Shown here: in pieces, positions 59,271 to 64,000 of the stretch
How positions within the stretch are numbered: the first letter of the stretch is position 1
Layout: each line of letters starts with the position of its first letter
Assembly: GCA_032718475.1 (NCBI GenBank)
Contig: JAUCBJ010001578.1
Span: 1 to 64,000, forward strand
DNA: 64,000 nt
Direction: 5' to 3'
From: Nemertoderma westbladi
Taxonomy: Eukaryota > Xenacoelomorpha > Nemertodermatida > Nemertodermatidae
Program-made: the position numbers and the translations under genes
Notes under the pieces: model-generated
The model's database searches: none
The model's input: the letters and a program-made list of their open reading frames with translations, nothing else
What the model was told of the DNA's origin: nothing

Positions 59271-60554
59271 CCATTTCGAAACCACGCTGGTGCGATGCGC
59301 GATATCGTGTTTAGTTAATAAATTGAAAACTCCATCAAATCATGTGCAACCAGTAATAAGAAATCGCGATAAATGTAATTAAATAAAAATTATTCTAGAA
59401 AAATTTTCTTCAAAAAGTATGAAGTCTTGGCGTTGGTGACGCGAAACTAGGCTAGTGAGATTCAGGATATTGCGTTTAATATAAGAATCGAAAACGCTAT
59501 CGAATTCCGTAAAGGCGTTAATAAAATACTGCAACTTTTTTGAAATTTGTAAAATTCTAGAACTAGAAAAAATTAAATTTTGAACGGCGCTGTTTGGGGT
59601 TTCGAAACATGGATAGACTGAAAGAGGACATCGAATTAAGTTGAAAAATAAAAACCCCATCGAATTTGGACAAAGCGTTCCGGAGTTATAGCGGATCGAA
59701 AAAAATTGACCCCCCCCAGTCGCCAAAAATTTACAGTGATTTAAAATTTTGCAAAAAAAATTTTTTGCGTTATTTTTGATGGCGAATCGATTGGCAGTAC
59801 TGGCTACGAAAATTTTTTTTTGAAATTTTTGGTCAGAAAAAAAATTATATTTTTAAAAAGATTTGTCTTTGCCTATGGTCAGAGAATGATCCAACTCTGT
59901 AACTTGGCAATCACTCAAATCCATTCAGCTGAATGGCACAGTAGAGTAAACTAAAGTAAATTCCCTATACAATGTTCTGAAGGGGAGACTGACAGAGAGT
60001 AATCCAACAATAAAACATTTTGCAATAATGTTGGCATTAATGTAGCCAACACACTGTGTACTTAAAGTCATTCAGCTTACATTAGCAGAGTGAGATATTC
60101 TCATAGGATGCATTGGGAAGAGTAATTCAGCTGAGGCGATAATAGATTTCTAACTAAACCAACCAGTTAATATTTGCTTTGACAGAGTGTCCTAGGGCCT
60201 AAACAAACAGTATGGGTGTACTAAGTACAATAATCTTGGCAACCTCATCGATTTATACTAAGCCTTGTGTAGAAATCCATTACATAAGCCATTTTTCATC
60301 ACGACACCAGCTGTTATTGGTGTTATTTTACCATTGCGCCTATGGCGTTTTTTCGTTTATGTCTATTTTTCGAGCCCACGGCTCATGGACGAAATAGCGG
60401 AACATACCAGGGACCTTAGAATCGCGGTATCCAGCCGCTGTGAAAATTTCATCAAAATCGTTAGAGTAGTTTTGGCTATAGATTAACCAGCCAGCCAGCC
60501 AATCAATCAGCCAACAATTCTTACAGTAATGAACCTCTCGGTTCCTAACTAGAG
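59271..60554 (+). mobile_element. Repeat R2 copy c, 5'-truncated
   Basis: It begins inside the R2 body (TTTCGAAACCACGCTGGTGC), just after a short GGCATTAATGTAGCCA also found within R2. It has the full tail with CAGC microsatellite and the end hairpin GAACC-TCTC-GGTTC. Confidence 0.75.
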
Positions 60555-60902
60555 ACGGCGTCAAGACGCCGTTAAGCAAGTCGGAAGTCATCAATCAAAT
60601 GTAAATTCCCTAACAATGTTTTCCTATGGTCAGAATGGAAGTGCTATTTACCTATGGTCACAGAGAGATCCCACTCTGTAATTTGGCAATTGCTCAAATT
60701 CATTCAGTTGAATGGCACAGTAGAGTGAACTCAACCTCAACAATTCCCTCAACAATGTTTGCCTATGGTCTGAAAGAACTAACAGTCATTCAGCTTGCAC
60801 AATGTCAATCACCTACAGTATAAAACATTTAGAATGCCACAGTGGGCAGTCAGTCAGTCAGTCAGTCAACAATTCTTACAGTAATCAAGTCTAACGACTT
60901 GC
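60555..60902 (+). mobile_element. Repeat R2 copy d, short alternative subtype
   Basis: It starts with a different hairpin, ACGGCGTC-AA-GACGCCGT (60555-60572), followed by TAAGCAAGTCGG. It ends with a different terminal hairpin, CAAGTC-TAAC-GACTTG. The body is only about 300 bp and shares just the TTGGCAATTGCTCAAAT and AATGGCACAGTAGAGT stretches with long R2, plus (CAGT)n. It looks like a deletion derivative. Confidence 0.7.
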
Positions 60903-62392
60903 TAATTTTAAATAAGAGACAACAAGAATTAGTATAGAACTAATAATTATGTAAAAATACAATCATATTTCATATAATAAATATTATTAAATTCGATCTA
61001 TTATTAGTTGCTCAATTCTAGGACATAATCGACCTGCAACAAGTGAATACCTCGTTTTGGATTTTCGAAACCACGCTGGTGCGATGCGCGATATCGTGCT
61101 TAGTTAATAAATTGAAAACTCCATCAATTCATGTGCAACCAGTAATAAGAAATCGCGATAAATGTAATTCAAAAAAAATTATTCTAGAAAATTTTCCTCA
61201 AAAAGTATGAAGTCTTGGCATTGGTGACGCGAAACTAGGCTAGTGAGATTCAGGATATTGCGTTTAAAATAAAAATCGAAAACGCTATCGAATTCCGTAA
61301 AGGCGTTAATAAAATACTGCAACTTTTTTGAAATTTGTAAAATTCTAGAACTAGAAAAAATTAATTTTTTAACGGCGCTGTTTGGGGTTTCGAAACATGG
61401 ATAGGCTAAAAGAGGACATCGAATTAAGTTGAAAAATGAAAACCCCATCGAATTTGGACAACGCGTTCTGGAGTTATAGCGGATCGAAAAAAATTGACCC
61501 CCCCCAGTCGCCAAAAATTTACAGTAATTTAAAATTTTGCCAAAAAAATTTTTTGCGTTATTTTTTATGGCGAATCGATTGGCAGTACTGGCTACGAAAA
61601 TTTTTTTTTGAAATTTTTGGTCAGAAAAATAAACATGGAAAAGTATATTTTTAAAAAGATTTGATGTCTTTGCCTATGGTCAGATAATGATCCAACTCTG
61701 TAACTTGGCAATCGCTCAAATCCATTCAGCTGAATGGCACAGTAGAGTAAACTAAAGTAAATTCCCTATACAATGTTCTGAAGGGGAGACTGACAGAGAG
61801 TAATCCAACAATAAAACATTTTGCAATAATGTTGGCATTAATGTAGCCAACACACTGTGTACTAAACCGTCATTCAGCTTACATTAGCAGAGGGAGAATC
61901 TTGGATACTCAACTAGAATGCATTGGGAAGAGTTATTCAGCTGAGGCAATAATAGATTTCAAACTAAACCAACCAGTTTATATTTGCTTTGACAGGGCCT
62001 AAACAAACAGTATGGGTGTACTAAGTATAATACTCTTGGCAACCTCATCGATTTAATACTAAGCCTTGTGTAGAATTGCATTACATAAGCCATTTTTCAT
62101 CAGGACACCAGCTGTCATAGGTGTTATTTTACCATTGCGCCTATGGCGTTTTTTTCGTTTATCTCTATTTTTCGAGCCCAGAGGCTATGGACGGAGTAGC
62201 CGATCATGCCAGGGACCTTAGAATCGCGGTATCTAGATGCTGTGAAAATTTCATCAAAATCGTTAGAGTAGTTTTGGCTGTAGATCAGCCAGCCAGTCAG
62301 TCAGCCAGTCAGTCAGCCAGTCAGTCAGCCAGTCAGTCAGCTAACAATTCTTACAGTAATCAAGTCTAACGACTTGCTAACTAGTGACGGGC
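60903..62392 (+). mobile_element. Repeat R2 copy e
   Basis: Near full-length body starting AAATAAGAGACAACAAG directly after copy d. Its 5' hairpin is not separately present. The tail has the longest CAGC/CAGT microsatellite of the family (62287-62340), and it ends with the CAAGTC-TAAC-GACTTG hairpin. Confidence 0.75.
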
Positions 62393-63867
62393 CTAGCGGC
62401 CCGATAAGGAACCGACTTTTTATTTTAAATAAAAGAGACAACGAGAATAAATATAGAACTAATCATTATGTAAAAATACAATCATATTTCATACAATAAT
62501 TATTAATAAATTCAATCAATTATTAGTTGCTCAATTCTAGAACAAAAACGACATGCAACTAGTGAAGACCTCGTTTTGGAATTTCGAAACCACGCTGGTG
62601 CGATGCGCGATATCGTGTTTAGTTAATAAATTGAAAACTCCATCAATTCATGTGCAACCAGTAATAAGAAATCGCGATAAATGTAATTAAATAAAAATTA
62701 TTCTAGAAAAATTTTCCTCAAAAAGTATGAAGTATTGGCATTGGTGACGCGAAACTAGGCTAGTGAGATTCAGGATATTGCGTTTAATATAAAAATCAAA
62801 AACGCTATCAAATTCCGTAAAGGCATTAATAAAATACTGCAACTTTTTTGAAATTTGTAAAATTCTAGAACTAGAAAAAATTAATTTTTGAACGGTGCTG
62901 TTTGGGGTTTCGAAAAATGGATAGGCCTAAAGAGGACGTCGAATTAAGTTGAAAAATAAAAACCCCATCGAATTTGGACAAAGCGTTCCGGAGTTATAGC
63001 GGATCGAAAAAAATTGACCCCCCCCCCAGTCGCCAAAAATTTACAGTAATTTAAAATTTTGCAAAAAAAATTTTTTGCGTTATTTTTGATGGCGAATCGA
63101 TTGGCAGTACTGGCTACAAAAAATTTTTTTTGAAATTTTTGGTCAGAAAAAAAAACATGGAAAAAGTATCTTTTTAAAAAGATTTGATGTCTTTGCCTAT
63201 GGTCAGAGAATGATCCAACTCTGTAACTTGGCAATCGCTCAAATCCATTCAGCTGAATGGCACAGTAGAGTAAACTAAAGTAAATTCCCTATACAATGTT
63301 CTGAAGGGGAGACTGACAGAGTAATCCAACAATAAAACATTTTGCAATAATGTTGGCATTAATGTAGCCAACACACTACTGCATACTAAACCGTCATTCA
63401 GCTTACATTAGCAGAGGGAGAAACTTGGATACTCAACTAGAATGCATTGGGAAGAGTTATTCAGCTGAGGCAATAATAGATTTCAAACTAAACCAACCAG
63501 TTTATATTTGCTTTGACAGGGCCTAAACAAACAGTATGGGTGTACTGAGTACAATAATCTTGGCAACCTCATCGATTTATACTAAGCCTTGTGTAGAAAT
63601 CCATTACATAAGCCATTTTTCATCACGACACCAGCTGTTATTGGTGTTATTTTACCATTGCGCCTATGGCGTTTTTTCGTTTATGTCTATTTTTCGAGCC
63701 CACGGCTCATGGACGAAATAGCGGAACATACCAGGGACCTTAGAATCGCGGTATCCAGCCGCTGTGAAAATTTCATCAAAATCGTTAGAGTAGTTTTGGC
63801 TATAGATTAGCCAGTCAGCCAGTCAATCAGCCAACAATTCTTACAGTAATGAACCTCTCGGTTCCTG
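62393..63867 (+). mobile_element. Repeat R2 copy f, full length
   Basis: The 5' hairpin CGGGCC-TAGC-GGCCCG and AAGGAACCGAC are followed by a complete body and tail, ending GAACC-TCTC-GGTTCCT. It has the same structure as copy b. Confidence 0.78.
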
Positions 63868-64000
63868 ATTTTGAAATTTTTGGTCAGAAAAAAAAACATG
63901 GAAAAAGTATCTTTTTAAAAAGATTTGATGTCTTTGCCTATGGTCAGAGAATGATCCAACTCTGTAACTTGGCAATCGCTCAAATCCATTCAGCTGAATG
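63868..64000 (+). mobile_element. Repeat R2 copy g, partial
   Basis: R2 body sequence starting mid-element at TTTTGAAATTTTTGGTCAG and running off the window end. It abuts the end of copy f exactly, so it is a head-truncated next unit in the series. Confidence 0.75.

Overview
This is repeat-dominated nuclear DNA from an animal. The evidence is GT-AG introns with matching phases, a BEL/Pao LTR retrotransposon, Helitron/Helentron-type helicase and repeat families, long microsatellites and C/G homopolymers, and very low gene density. An aquatic invertebrate is my best guess, but nothing here fixes the species. There are no operons, rRNAs or CRISPR arrays. The palindromes TACCGGTA and TAGGCCTA are scattered throughout.

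1-33.9 kb is a head-to-tail series of nine rolling-circle-type repeat units, called R1 here. Each starts with a GC-rich hairpin (ACTAGAAAGC...GCTTTCTAGT). A tandem array with a strict 146-147 bp period follows, then a tail, a (ACAG)n microsatellite and an AT-rich end. Two subfamilies occur, A and B. One A unit is interrupted by a 12 kb BEL/Pao element (3939-15906) with LTRs and a CAGAC target duplication. That element keeps Gag, zinc knuckles and protease, but its reverse transcriptase and RNase H are missing and it has no integrase catalytic core.

35-56 kb is the most interesting block. A plus-strand spliced gene for a small OB-fold (RPA-like) protein runs from 35.0 to 38.0 kb. A minus-strand spliced gene runs from 56.2 to 50.5 kb and combines a herpesvirus-tegument-type cysteine peptidase (C76-like) with a PIF1-family helicase. 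The two genes converge. One intron of each holds the same 1.3-1.55 kb repeat (R3), in the same orientation relative to its host gene, so R3 appears as an 18.8 kb-wide inverted pair on the chromosome. Between the genes lie the frameshifted C-terminal exons of a true Helitron helicase (38.6-43.9 kb), a three-copy GATC-rich tandem repeat, copies of a second Helentron-like family (R2) and several minisatellites. An OB-fold protein, a Helitron helicase and a peptidase-helicase side by side suggest the remains of one or more large rolling-circle elements. Whether they form one unit cannot be shown from this window.

56.2-64 kb holds minisatellites (including a 68-bp one) and a head-to-tail cluster of R2. 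The 5' end of an R2 copy and its 3' hairpin appear to change together between subtypes.

The 147-bp units of R1 and R3 share one conserved core that, on the opposite strand, closely matches the CTCF consensus. This makes the window an unusually dense array of candidate CTCF-like sites at nucleosome-length spacing.
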